NCBI RefSeq assembly: GCF_013408525.1 | Contig: NZ_JACBZM010000001.1 | Span: 1,302,001 to 1,366,000, forward strand | Direction: 5' to 3' | Origin: Nocardioides aromaticivorans | GTDB taxonomy: Bacteria > Actinomycetota > Actinomycetes > Propionibacteriales > Nocardioidaceae | Length of the DNA: 64,000 bases | Shown: positions 32,474 through 41,150 of the stretch, piece by piece | Layout of the letters: each line of letters begins with the position of its first letter | Position numbering within the stretch: position 1 is the stretch's first letter | The notes under the pieces: generated by a model | What the model was told of the DNA's origin: nothing | Databases searched by the model: none | What the model saw: the letters and a program-made list of their open reading frames with translations, nothing else | Program-made: the position numbers and the translations under genes

Positions 32474-34708
32474 ATGCGCGTGCCGAATGTCGGCGAGGAG
32501 TTCGGCCGGTACCGGCTCGACCGGGTGCTCGGCCAGGGCGGGATGGGCATCGTCTTCGCGGCGACCGACCCCCGACTGGGCCGCACCGTCGCCCTGAAGG
32601 TGATCACCGGGGTGCTCGCGCAGTCGCCGGAGTTCCGGGCGCGCTTCCAGGCGGAGGCGGCCGCGCTGGCGCGCCTCGACTCGCCGTACGTGATCGCGAT
32701 CCACGACCACGACGAGGTCGACGGGACGCCGTACATCGTCACCCAGTACGTCGACGGCGCCGACCTCGGCACGCTGCTGAAGGACCAGGGCCCGATGCCG
32801 GCCCGCCAGGCGCTGCTGCTGTGCGCCCAGCTCGCGCGCGGGCTCGGCGACGCCCACCGGGTCGGCGTCATCCACCGCGACGTGAAGCCCGGCAACGTGC
32901 TGCTCCGCGGCGCCGGGACCGACGACGTGCACGCCTACCTCTGCGACTTCGGCATCGCGCGCTCCGACGGCATCGACGGCCCCGCGCCGACCGCGACCGG
33001 CATGGTCGCCGGCACCTGGTCCTACCTCTCCCCCGAGCGCACCGCCGGCCTTCCCGCGTCACCGGCCAGCGACCTCTACGCCCTCGGCTGCCTGCTCTGG
33101 ACCTGCCTCACGGGGCACGAGCCCTACCAGGGCACCGACGTCCAGGTCGCGCTCGCGCACCAGACGGCGCCGATCCCGCAGCTGCCCGGCTCCGGCCAGC
33201 TCGTCGACGGCCTCAACGCCGTGGTCGCCAAGGCCCTCGCCAAGGACCCCGCCGAGCGGTACGACGACGCGGCGGTCCTCCGCGCCGATCTCGAGCGCCT
33301 CGCGGCGCTGGCCACCGACGAGACCATCGAGGCGCCGGTCTCCGCGCCGGGCGCGGTCACCGCCGTACGGCCGACCGGGCCCGCCGCGCCTCCGCCGCCG
33401 CCCCCGCCGCCGAGCCCCGCGGGCAGCGGCGGCGCGGCCCCCACGGCGCCGTCCCAGCCGCGCAGCCCCCACAGGCGGCGCGCCGGCCTGTTGATCGGGG
33501 TCGGCGTCGTGGTGCTCGCACTCGTCATCGGCGGCATCGCCTGGGCGCTGCTGCGCGGGGACGACGACGGGGCGGACGGCGACGAGGCCGCCAAGGAAAA
33601 GCCCGCGGGGACCTTCGGCGACCGCAACGGCGACGGCTACGGCGATGTCGTCCTCACCCAGGCACGCGACGGGCTGGAGCCCCCGTCCGCGGTCTACACC
33701 GTCCCGTCGAACGGCAAGCAGTTCGGCACGCCCGTCCGGGCGCTCCCCGCCGCACCGAGCTTCATCACCACGGTGGGCGACGTCGACGGCGACGCCCGGG
33801 AGGACGTGGTGTGGGTCGACGAGGAGGACGACGTGCTCACCGCCACGGTGCAGCCTGCCGAGGGCGACCCCTGGACCAGCCGACTGACGCTCGACCCGGC
33901 GTGGGAGATCAGCCGCGCCTCCGCCGTGCTGGGCGACGTCGACGGCGACGGCCTCGACGACCTGGTCCTCCTCGGCGACACCGAGGGCGGGGTGGGGGTC
34001 CACGTGTCACTTGCCGGGGACAAGGAGTTCGAGCCGCCGTCGCAGTGGTACCGCTCGCCGCACGCCGAGGCCAGCGGCTTCGGCACCTGGCTGTGGACGG
34101 GCGACATGGACGGCGACGGCGACGACGAGGTCCTGCTCTGGACCGATGCCGAGGAGGACGAGGAGCCCGTCCGCGGCCGCATCGACATGCTCACGGCCAA
34201 CGAGACCCGCGACGGGTTCGAGCAGCTGGCGAAGGAACGGGAGTTCACCGACCCGAAGGTCAACCCGGGCATCGCACCGTGGATGATCGGCGACGTCGAC
34301 GGCGACGGACGTGACGAGATCGTGGCGGTCGGCATCATCCCGCTCGGCGGCGGCGCCTACGACCTCGGCGGCCGCCTCCACACCTACGAGCTGGACGGCG
34401 ACGAGATCCCCCAGCGCCAGTGGTGGCGCAACCTCTCGGAGACCGAGCTCAAGGATCCGGCCAAGAACGTCCAGGGCATCGCGCTGCGCCTCGGCATCAG
34501 CGACGTCAACGGCGACGGCAAGGCCGACGTCGTGCAGTTCGTGGAGGCCCTCGGCCCGAACGGCAAGGAGGCCAAGGACGAGGAACGCGCGCTGCAGCTG
34601 TGGGTGATGCTCTCGGACGGCACCGCGTTCGGCGACCCCCAGCTGTGGAGCACCGTCGACTGCAGCACGCAGTGCGCCGACAACTGGACCATGCTGAGCG
34701 GCGGCTGA
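32474..34708 (+). CDS. Ser/Thr protein kinase with extracellular FG-GAP/VCBS repeats
   Basis: This 744-residue receptor kinase has a full kinase domain: LGQGGMGIVF (residues 19-28), catalytic Lys42 in VALKVI, VIHRDVKPGNVLL (RD type) and CDFGIARSD. A Pro-rich linker and one membrane helix (AGLLIGVGVVVLALVIGGIA, about residues 335-355) follow. The outside domain has six DxDGDxxxD-like loops (DRNGDGYGD, DVDGDAREDV, DVDGDGLDDL, DMDGDGDDEV, DVDGDGRDEI, DVNGDGKADV). These suggest a calcium-binding beta-propeller sensor. A GGGGG site precedes the ATG; a longer in-frame start at 32429 is less likely. Confidence 0.9.
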   Translation: MRVPNVGEEFGRYRLDRVLGQGGMGIVFAATDPRLGRTVALKVITGVLAQSPEFRARFQAEAAALARLDSPYVIAIHDHDEVDGTPYIVTQYVDGADLGTLLKDQGPMPARQALLLCAQLARGLGDAHRVGVIHRDVKPGNVLLRGAGTDDVHAYLCDFGIARSDGIDGPAPTATGMVAGTWSYLSPERTAGLPASPASDLYALGCLLWTCLTGHEPYQGTDVQVALAHQTAPIPQLPGSGQLVDGLNAVVAKALAKDPAERYDDAAVLRADLERLAALATDETIEAPVSAPGAVTAVRPTGPAAPPPPPPPPSPAGSGGAAPTAPSQPRSPHRRRAGLLIGVGVVVLALVIGGIAWALLRGDDDGADGDEAAKEKPAGTFGDRNGDGYGDVVLTQARDGLEPPSAVYTVPSNGKQFGTPVRALPAAPSFITTVGDVDGDAREDVVWVDEEDDVLTATVQPAEGDPWTSRLTLDPAWEISRASAVLGDVDGDGLDDLVLLGDTEGGVGVHVSLAGDKEFEPPSQWYRSPHAEASGFGTWLWTGDMDGDGDDEVLLWTDAEEDEEPVRGRIDMLTANETRDGFEQLAKEREFTDPKVNPGIAPWMIGDVDGDGRDEIVAVGIIPLGGGAYDLGGRLHTYELDGDEIPQRQWWRNLSETELKDPAKNVQGIALRLGISDVNGDGKADVVQFVEALGPNGKEAKDEERALQLWVMLSDGTAFGDPQLWSTVDCSTQCADNWTMLSGG

Positions 34709-34714
34709 TCGCCC

Positions 34715-36634
34715 TCAGAGCCGGGGCAGCAGGGGCTGGATCGGCAGCTCGAGCACGAAGGTCGGCCGCCGTCCGTCGCCGGGAGGCAGGTAGGTCACGT
34801 CGCCGCCGTGGCTGCGGGCGATCTCGCGCACGAGATGCAGGCCGATGCCTGCGCCACCGGCGGGACCGGCGTGCGCGTACCGGTCGAAGAGCCGGGGCTC
34901 CAGCCGCTGGTCGACGCCGTGGCCGCTGTCCTCGACGAGCACGCGGACACCGGACTCGATCCGCTCGCCCGTCAGGTGCACCGGGGCGCGGCCGTGCCGG
35001 ACCGCGTTGTCGAGCAGGTTGTCGAGCGCCTGACCCACCCGCGCGGCATCCGCGACCAGCTCCGCGTCCTGCGCGACCTCGACGGTGACGCCCTCGTGCG
35101 GGTGCACGGCCCGCGCGCGATCGGCCGCCGCCAGCAGTGCTCCGCGCAGCGACATCCGCTCCGGCTGCAGCGACAGGGCGTCGGCGTGGGTGTCCGACGC
35201 AGCGCGCAGGTCGCCGGCGAGCCGCTGGATCCGCTGGGCGCTGCTCGCCATGGCCTCGACGAGCTGGGCCCGCTGGGCGGGGTCGTCGACCTGGTCACCG
35301 AGCAGCAGCGCCGCCGCACCCTCGACCACGGCGGCCGGCGTCCGCAGCTCGTGCGCCGTCACCGCCAGCAGGTTCGCCTGCTGCTCGATCGCCTGGCGCC
35401 GCTGCTCCTCGCGCCCGCGCTTCTCGGTGTGGTCACGGGTGACCTTGGCGAAGCCCCGGTGCCGGCCGTCGTCGTCGAAGACGGCGGTGATCACCACGCT
35501 CGCCCAGAACCGGGTGCCGTCGCGGCGCACGCGCCAGCCCTCCTCGGCGTACGAACCGTCGCGCAGGGCGAGCTCGAGGTTGCGCTCGGGGTGGCTGTCG
35601 AGACGGTCCTCCTCCGGGTAGAACACCCGGTAGTGCTGGCCGACGATCTCGCTCTCGGTGTAGCCCTTGATGCGCTGCGCGCCGGCGTTCCAGCTCGCGA
35701 CGCAGCCGCCGGGATCGAGCATGTAGATCGCGTAGTCGGCCACGGTCGTCACCAGCAGCCGGAACATCTCCTCGCTCTGCCGCAGCGCGACCTCGGAGGT
35801 GATGTCCTGCACCTGGGCGAAGACGTAGAGCGGCGCACCACCCGAGTCGCGGATCGGCGTCAGGCTCACCCGGAGCGTGCTCGCGCCGTCGTCGAGGACG
35901 AGGGGGTGCTCGAAGGTCGCGAAGTCCTCGCCCTGCTCGACGATCCGGAGGAGCGCGTCGTCGAGGTGGTCGCCGTGCTGCCGGGTGAGCACCCCGTAGT
36001 CGAGCCCGACGAGGTCGTCCGGCTCCCGGTCGACCATCGCGGCGAGCTGGTCGTTGGCCCGCACGATCGTCCCGTTGAGCGTGAGCGTCGCCATGCCGAT
36101 GGCGGCCTGGTGGAAGACCTCGCGGTAGCGCTCGAGGTGCTCGTCGAGGGCGGCCTGGTCACGTAGGGCGCGCTCGTCGCTGCCACCGGCGACGCGCAGG
36201 CCGCCGGCCCGGCCGACGCCGGCAGCCCGGCCCGCACCGCCGCCCGCGACCGCCTCGAACGTGTCCGCGACGTGCCGCCACAGGCGCTCGGGGAGCTGCT
36301 CGATCGGGATCGACTTCTCGATGAAGTCGGCCGCACCGAGGTGGCGGGCGCGCTCTGCCAGGCCCCGGCCCTCGAACCCGGTGAAGACGACCACCTTGGT
36401 CCGGGGCGACACGGCGAGCACGAGCGGAAGGGCCTCGAGGCCGTCCAGCACCGGCATCGACGTGTCGAGCAGCATGAGGTCGGGCTCGTGCTCGTGCGCG
36501 AGCATCAGCGCCTCGCCACCGTCGCCGCCCTCGCCGACCACGTCGAACAGGCCCGAGGCCTGCAGGCGCACGCCGACCAGCATCCGCAGCTCCGGTGAGT
36601 CGTCGACCAGCACCACCGTCGCGCGCTCTGCCAC
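34715..36634 (-). CDS. hybrid signalling protein: receiver, PAS, PAS, histidine kinase
   Basis: The 639-residue cytosolic protein has an N-terminal receiver (VVLVDDSPELRMLVGVRLQA, phospho-Asp in LMLLDTSMPVLDG). Two PAS domains follow (ERYREVFHQAAIGMATLTLN and EMFRLLVTTVADYAIYMLDP), then HisKA with the phospho-His in VTAHELRTPAAV and a HATPase (LDNLLDNAVRHG, VEDSGHGV, GAGIGLHLVREIA). No membrane segment is present, so the signal is internal or redox. The GTG at 36634 has an AGGAGG site. It is convergent with the kinase gene by six bases. No partner regulator adjoins it. Confidence 0.88.
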   Translation of the reverse strand: MAERATVVLVDDSPELRMLVGVRLQASGLFDVVGEGGDGGEALMLAHEHEPDLMLLDTSMPVLDGLEALPLVLAVSPRTKVVVFTGFEGRGLAERARHLGAADFIEKSIPIEQLPERLWRHVADTFEAVAGGGAGRAAGVGRAGGLRVAGGSDERALRDQAALDEHLERYREVFHQAAIGMATLTLNGTIVRANDQLAAMVDREPDDLVGLDYGVLTRQHGDHLDDALLRIVEQGEDFATFEHPLVLDDGASTLRVSLTPIRDSGGAPLYVFAQVQDITSEVALRQSEEMFRLLVTTVADYAIYMLDPGGCVASWNAGAQRIKGYTESEIVGQHYRVFYPEEDRLDSHPERNLELALRDGSYAEEGWRVRRDGTRFWASVVITAVFDDDGRHRGFAKVTRDHTEKRGREEQRRQAIEQQANLLAVTAHELRTPAAVVEGAAALLLGDQVDDPAQRAQLVEAMASSAQRIQRLAGDLRAASDTHADALSLQPERMSLRGALLAAADRARAVHPHEGVTVEVAQDAELVADAARVGQALDNLLDNAVRHGRAPVHLTGERIESGVRVLVEDSGHGVDQRLEPRLFDRYAHAGPAGGAGIGLHLVREIARSHGGDVTYLPPGDGRRPTFVLELPIQPLLPRL

Positions 36635-36740
36635 CCGGGCCTCCTGCCGCTGTCCCTGCGTGCCCCACACACGCTCAAGGCCCTGTGCCCACTACGGGGC
36701 GTCACATACCCCTCGGATCCGATGGATTTTCCGGACCGCG

Positions 36741-38024
<1,284 letters not shown>

Positions 38025-38114
38025 TGGTTGCTCCTCGCCACGGACGGAGTCCCTCCGTCCCTCCTGGCGGGACGGCTGCTCAACGCACCACTTGTTGTTG
38101 ATGGTGTCGGTCAA

Positions 38115-38149
38115 GCAAGAAGCCCCGGCAAGGACCGGGGCTCTCTTGC
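38115..38149 (-). promoter_or_regulatory. 5'-terminal hairpin in the purA leader (attenuator or terminator-like)
   Basis: On the minus strand GCAAGA(G)AGCCCCGG pairs with CCGGGGCTTCTTGC around TCCTTG: a 14-bp stem with one bulge. A TAACGT box at 38156-38161 puts the transcript start at about the first base of the stem. The descending arm ends in pyrimidines (TTCTTGCTTG). The hairpin lies in a divergent gap, so it ends neither neighbouring gene. Confidence 0.55.
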
Positions 38150-38197
38150 GGCGCAACGTTACCAAATCGCGATCGAACGGCTAGATTCGTGCGAAAC

Positions 38198-38211
38198 GAG
38201 AACACGTTCTA
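38198..38211. promoter_or_regulatory. KstR-like operator upstream of the ketosteroid isomerase gene
   Basis: GAGAACACGTTCTA matches the mycobacterial KstR motif TnnAACnnGTTnnA at all but one end base. It lies at about +4 to +17 relative to a TAGATT -10 at 38182-38187, where a repressor would block transcription. Confidence 0.6.
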
Positions 38212-38262
38212 CCTTCGACCCGACCCCGACCCGACCCCCGACCCGACCTGCAGGAGCACGCC

Positions 38263-38637
38263 ATGGGCGCCAGCCGCGAGACCATCCTCGAGACCATCCA
38301 GAGCTATGTCGACCTCGTCGCCACCGGCTCGTCCGCCGACGTCGTCGCGCTGTACGCCGACGGCGCCACCGTCGAGGACCCGGTCGGCTCGGAGGTGCGC
38401 ACCACCCGCGAGTCCATCGCCGAGTTCTACGCCGCTCTCGACAGCCTGGAGCAGACCTCGAAGCTGCTGCACGCCCGGGTCTCCGGCAACGAGGCGGCCT
38501 TCGCGTTCGAGCTGGTCACGAAGGCGGGCGATGCGACGTACACGCTGGCGCCGATCGACGTGATGACGTTCGACGACGACGGGAAGATCACCAGCATGCG
38601 GGCGTTCTGGAGCGGTGAGGACATGGTGGTCGGCTGA
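38263..38637 (+). CDS. steroid delta5-3-ketosteroid isomerase
   Basis: The 124-residue NTF2-fold protein is close to Comamonas/Pseudomonas ketosteroid isomerase: VEDPVGSE, IAEFYAAL, EAAFAFEL, LAPIDVMTF, ITSMRAFW. The three catalytic residues of that enzyme (Tyr14, Asp38, Asp99) appear as Tyr15, Asp39 and Asp99. It shifts the delta5 double bond of 3-keto steroids. A GGAG site precedes the ATG and a KstR-like operator lies upstream. It could serve sterol use; no other steroid catabolic enzyme is in the window. Confidence 0.85.
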   Translation: MGASRETILETIQSYVDLVATGSSADVVALYADGATVEDPVGSEVRTTRESIAEFYAALDSLEQTSKLLHARVSGNEAAFAFELVTKAGDATYTLAPIDVMTFDDDGKITSMRAFWSGEDMVVG

Positions 38638-38642
38638 GGCGG

Positions 38643-38756
38643 GAGTTTCACCGGTCGGCCGGTGAAACTCACGGTTGGACGACGAAGTTTCATCGTCCAG
38701 GCGTGAGTTTTGTCGTCCAAGGTCGGGAGTTTCACCGGTCGGCCGGTGAAACTCCC
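38643..38756. repeat. family B element, copy 1: palindrome / inverted repeat / palindrome
   Basis: A 12-bp stem GAGTTTCACCGG around TCGG (38643-38670) is followed by an inverted repeat TTGGACGAC...GTCGTCCAA (38675-38720). Then comes a 14-bp stem GGGAGTTTCACCGG around TCGG (38725-38756). It fills the convergent gap between the ketosteroid isomerase and carboxyltransferase genes, and the last palindrome contains the carboxyltransferase stop codon (38732-38734). Confidence 0.92.
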
Positions 38757-40180
38757 CCGAGCCGCGCCGCCACCTCTGCGACCACCGCCCGCGCCAGCGT
38801 CTCCGGCGTGTCCCCCTCCTCCTCGGGTACGACGCCGTGGACGTCCCCGCTCGCCAGCAGGTCGAGCGCGCCGACCTTCTGCAGGGCGGCCATCTCCGCG
38901 GCACGGGACGGGTCGCCGTGGACGATCACGCTCGCGCCCTCCGGCGGCAGCGGGGACAGCCACCCCCGCGAGGTCGCGAGAACGGTGCGGGCGGGCAGCA
39001 GCGCGAGCGCTCCCCCGCCACACCCCTGGCCGAGGATCACCGAGACCGTCGGTACCGACCGGGTGACCAGGCCGGCGATGCAGCGGGCGATCTCGCCCGC
39101 CATCGCGCCCTCCTCGGCGGCCTGCGACAGCTCGGCGCCGGGGGTGTCGACGACGGTGACGAGCGGCAGCCGCAGCTCCTCGGCGAGCTCCATCGCCCGT
39201 CGCGCCTCCCGCAGCGCGCCGGGCCCCATCGGCGTCGCGGCGCTCTGCCGGGAGCGGTCCTGCCCGACCAGGACGCAGGGCTGGCCGTCGAGACGGGTGA
39301 GCGCGACCAGGACCGAGTCGTCGCGCTCGCCCTCGTCGGTGCCCTTGAGCCGCAGGGTGCTGCTGGCGCCGTACCGGAGCAGGTCGCGCACGCCCACCCG
39401 ACCATCGGCACGGGTCGCCTCGATGTCGTCCCAGACCGGGTGGCCGAGCGTGGTGCCGACGGCGACCGGAGTGCGGCGCTCGAGCGTTGCGGCCGACGGC
39501 GGGTCGACGAGGACGCCGAGGGCGTGGTCGACGAGCGCGGGCAGCTCCTCGGCCGGTACGACGGCGTCGATGACCCCCTTCGCGGCGAGGTTCTCCGCCA
39601 GCTGCACGCCCTCGGGGAACGGCTCGCCGTTGAGCGCCTCGTAGACCTTCGGACCGAGGAAGCCGACGAGGGCGCCGGGCTCGGCGACGGTCACGTGGCC
39701 GAGCGAGCCCCACGACGCGTAGACACCGCCGGTGGTGGGGTGGCGCAGGTGGACGAGATAGGGCAGGCCGGCGGCCTTGTGCTCCATCAGCGCCCGGGAG
39801 ATCTCGACCATCTGCACGAACGCGCGGGTGCCCTCCTGCATCCGGGTGCCACCGGACGACGTGCTCGCCAGGACCGGGAGGCCCTCCGCGGTGGCGCGGC
39901 GTACGGCGGAGGCGATCCGGTTGGCCGCGGCGATGCCGATCGAGCCGGCCAGGAAGCCGAACTCGTTGACGACGAAGGCGACCGGACGCCCGCGGACCGT
40001 GCCCCGCCCGGTCAGCACCGACTCGTCGGTGCCGGCCTTCTCCGCGGCCCGGGCGAGCTCGGCGCGGTACTCCTCGGGGTGGCCGCTGAGGTCGATCGGC
40101 GCGTCCCACGACTCGTAGGAGTCGGCGTCGAGCACGAGCGCGATCAGCTCACGGGCGGTCCAGCGGCGAGAGGTCCCCAT
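38732..40180 (-). CDS. fused acetyl-CoA carboxylase carboxyltransferase (beta-alpha)
   Basis: The 482-residue protein joins an AccD-like N-half (GRGTVRGRPVAFVVNEFGFL, STSSGGTRMQEGTRAFVQM, TTGGVYASWGSLGHVTVAEP) to an AccA-like C-half (VTVVDTPGAELSQAAEEGAM, SVILGQGCGGGALALL, GASVIVHGD). It would transfer carboxyl from biotin to an acyl-CoA, probably acetyl-CoA for malonyl-CoA. No biotin carboxylase or carrier adjoins it, and no zinc ribbon is seen. The ATG is eight bases from TATTGT. Its C-terminus GGVSPADR is encoded by the family B palindrome. Confidence 0.85.
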   Translation of the reverse strand: MGTSRRWTARELIALVLDADSYESWDAPIDLSGHPEEYRAELARAAEKAGTDESVLTGRGTVRGRPVAFVVNEFGFLAGSIGIAAANRIASAVRRATAEGLPVLASTSSGGTRMQEGTRAFVQMVEISRALMEHKAAGLPYLVHLRHPTTGGVYASWGSLGHVTVAEPGALVGFLGPKVYEALNGEPFPEGVQLAENLAAKGVIDAVVPAEELPALVDHALGVLVDPPSAATLERRTPVAVGTTLGHPVWDDIEATRADGRVGVRDLLRYGASSTLRLKGTDEGERDDSVLVALTRLDGQPCVLVGQDRSRQSAATPMGPGALREARRAMELAEELRLPLVTVVDTPGAELSQAAEEGAMAGEIARCIAGLVTRSVPTVSVILGQGCGGGALALLPARTVLATSRGWLSPLPPEGASVIVHGDPSRAAEMAALQKVGALDLLASGDVHGVVPEEEGDTPETLARAVVAEVAARLGGVSPADR

Positions 40181-40188
40181 GGGGCGGA

Positions 40189-40198
40189 ACAATAGGGT
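40189..40198. promoter_or_regulatory. overlapping divergent -10 boxes
   Basis: TATTGT (minus, 40189-40194) serves the carboxyltransferase and TAGGGT (plus, 40193-40198) serves the lipid kinase. They share two bases, and the two start codons are only 24 bases apart. Confidence 0.6.
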
Positions 40199-40204
40199 GA
40201 TCAC

Positions 40205-41128
40205 GTGACAGCGGACCGCGGGCTTCTCGTGATCACCAACTCCGACGCCGGTACGGCCGACCAGGAGGCCCTCGACGCAGCGCTCGCCGTGCTCCGGGAG
40301 CACGCCACGGTCGAGGTCGCCGCGACCTCCTCCCCCGACGAGCTCGACGACGTCCTCGGCGGCGTCGGCGACCGCACCGTGGTCGTGGCCGGCGGCGACG
40401 GGAGCATCCACGCCGTGGTCGCCGCCCTCCACCGCCGCGGCGCCCTCTCCGGTACGACGGTCGGCCTGGTCCCGCTGGGCACGGGCAACGACTTCGCGCG
40501 CACCCTCGGCCTGCCCCTGGATGCCGCCGAGGCGGCCGGGGTGGTCGCCTCGGGACGGGAGCGACGGATCGACCTGGTGGTGGACGACCAGGACGAGATC
40601 ACGGTCAACAGCGTGCACCTCGGCGCCGGCGCGGAGGCCGGCGCGAAGGGCGCGCGCTGGAAGGAGCGGCTGGGCTCGGTCGGCGTCGGCAAGGTCAACC
40701 TCGGCAGGCTCGGCTACCCGATCGGCGCGGTGCAGACGGCGCTCAACCCGCCCACGCTGCGGGTGCGCGTCGAGGTCGACGGCGAGGTGGTCGCCGACCT
40801 CGACGAGAAGGTGCTCATGGTCGCCGTCGGCAACGGCGCCTCCGTCGGCGGCGGGACCGAGCTGACTCCCGACGCCGACCCCGGCGACGGGGAGGCCGAC
40901 GTCCTCGTCGCGACCCCGGTCGGCACGCTCTCGCGGCTCGGCTACGCGCTGCGGCTGCCGTTCGGCCGGCACGGCGAGCACGCCGACGTACGGATCGTCC
41001 GCGGCAGCACGGTCCGGGTCACCGGCACCCCGTTCGACTGCAACAGCGACGGCGAGATCGACGGGCCGTTCCGGGAGCGCACGTGGCGGGTGCTCCCGGC
41101 GGCGTACACGATGCTCGTGCCTGCCTGA
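40205..41128 (+). CDS. diacylglycerol kinase/YegS-like lipid kinase
   Basis: The 307-residue enzyme of the DAGK catalytic family has the nucleotide site VVVAGGDGSIHAVVAALHRR (GGDG) and VGLVPLGTGNDFARTLGLPL (GTGND). It phosphorylates a membrane lipid or sphingosine-like substrate; diacylglycerol is the usual guess. No membrane helix is seen, so it is peripheral. The GTG lies six bases from TAGGGT and the message is leaderless. It is divergent from the carboxyltransferase. lysK follows 22 bases later with its own -10. Confidence 0.87.
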   Translation: MTADRGLLVITNSDAGTADQEALDAALAVLREHATVEVAATSSPDELDDVLGGVGDRTVVVAGGDGSIHAVVAALHRRGALSGTTVGLVPLGTGNDFARTLGLPLDAAEAAGVVASGRERRIDLVVDDQDEITVNSVHLGAGAEAGAKGARWKERLGSVGVGKVNLGRLGYPIGAVQTALNPPTLRVRVEVDGEVVADLDEKVLMVAVGNGASVGGGTELTPDADPGDGEADVLVATPVGTLSRLGYALRLPFGRHGEHADVRIVRGSTVRVTGTPFDCNSDGEIDGPFRERTWRVLPAAYTMLVPA

Positions 41129-41136
41129 GGCCGCAC

Positions 41137-41142
41137 TAGGCT
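41137..41142 (+). promoter_or_regulatory. -10 box of lysK
   Basis: TAGGCT lies eight bases before the GTG at 41151, within the 22-base gap after the lipid kinase stop. Confidence 0.5.
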
Positions 41143-41150
41143 TGCGCCTC

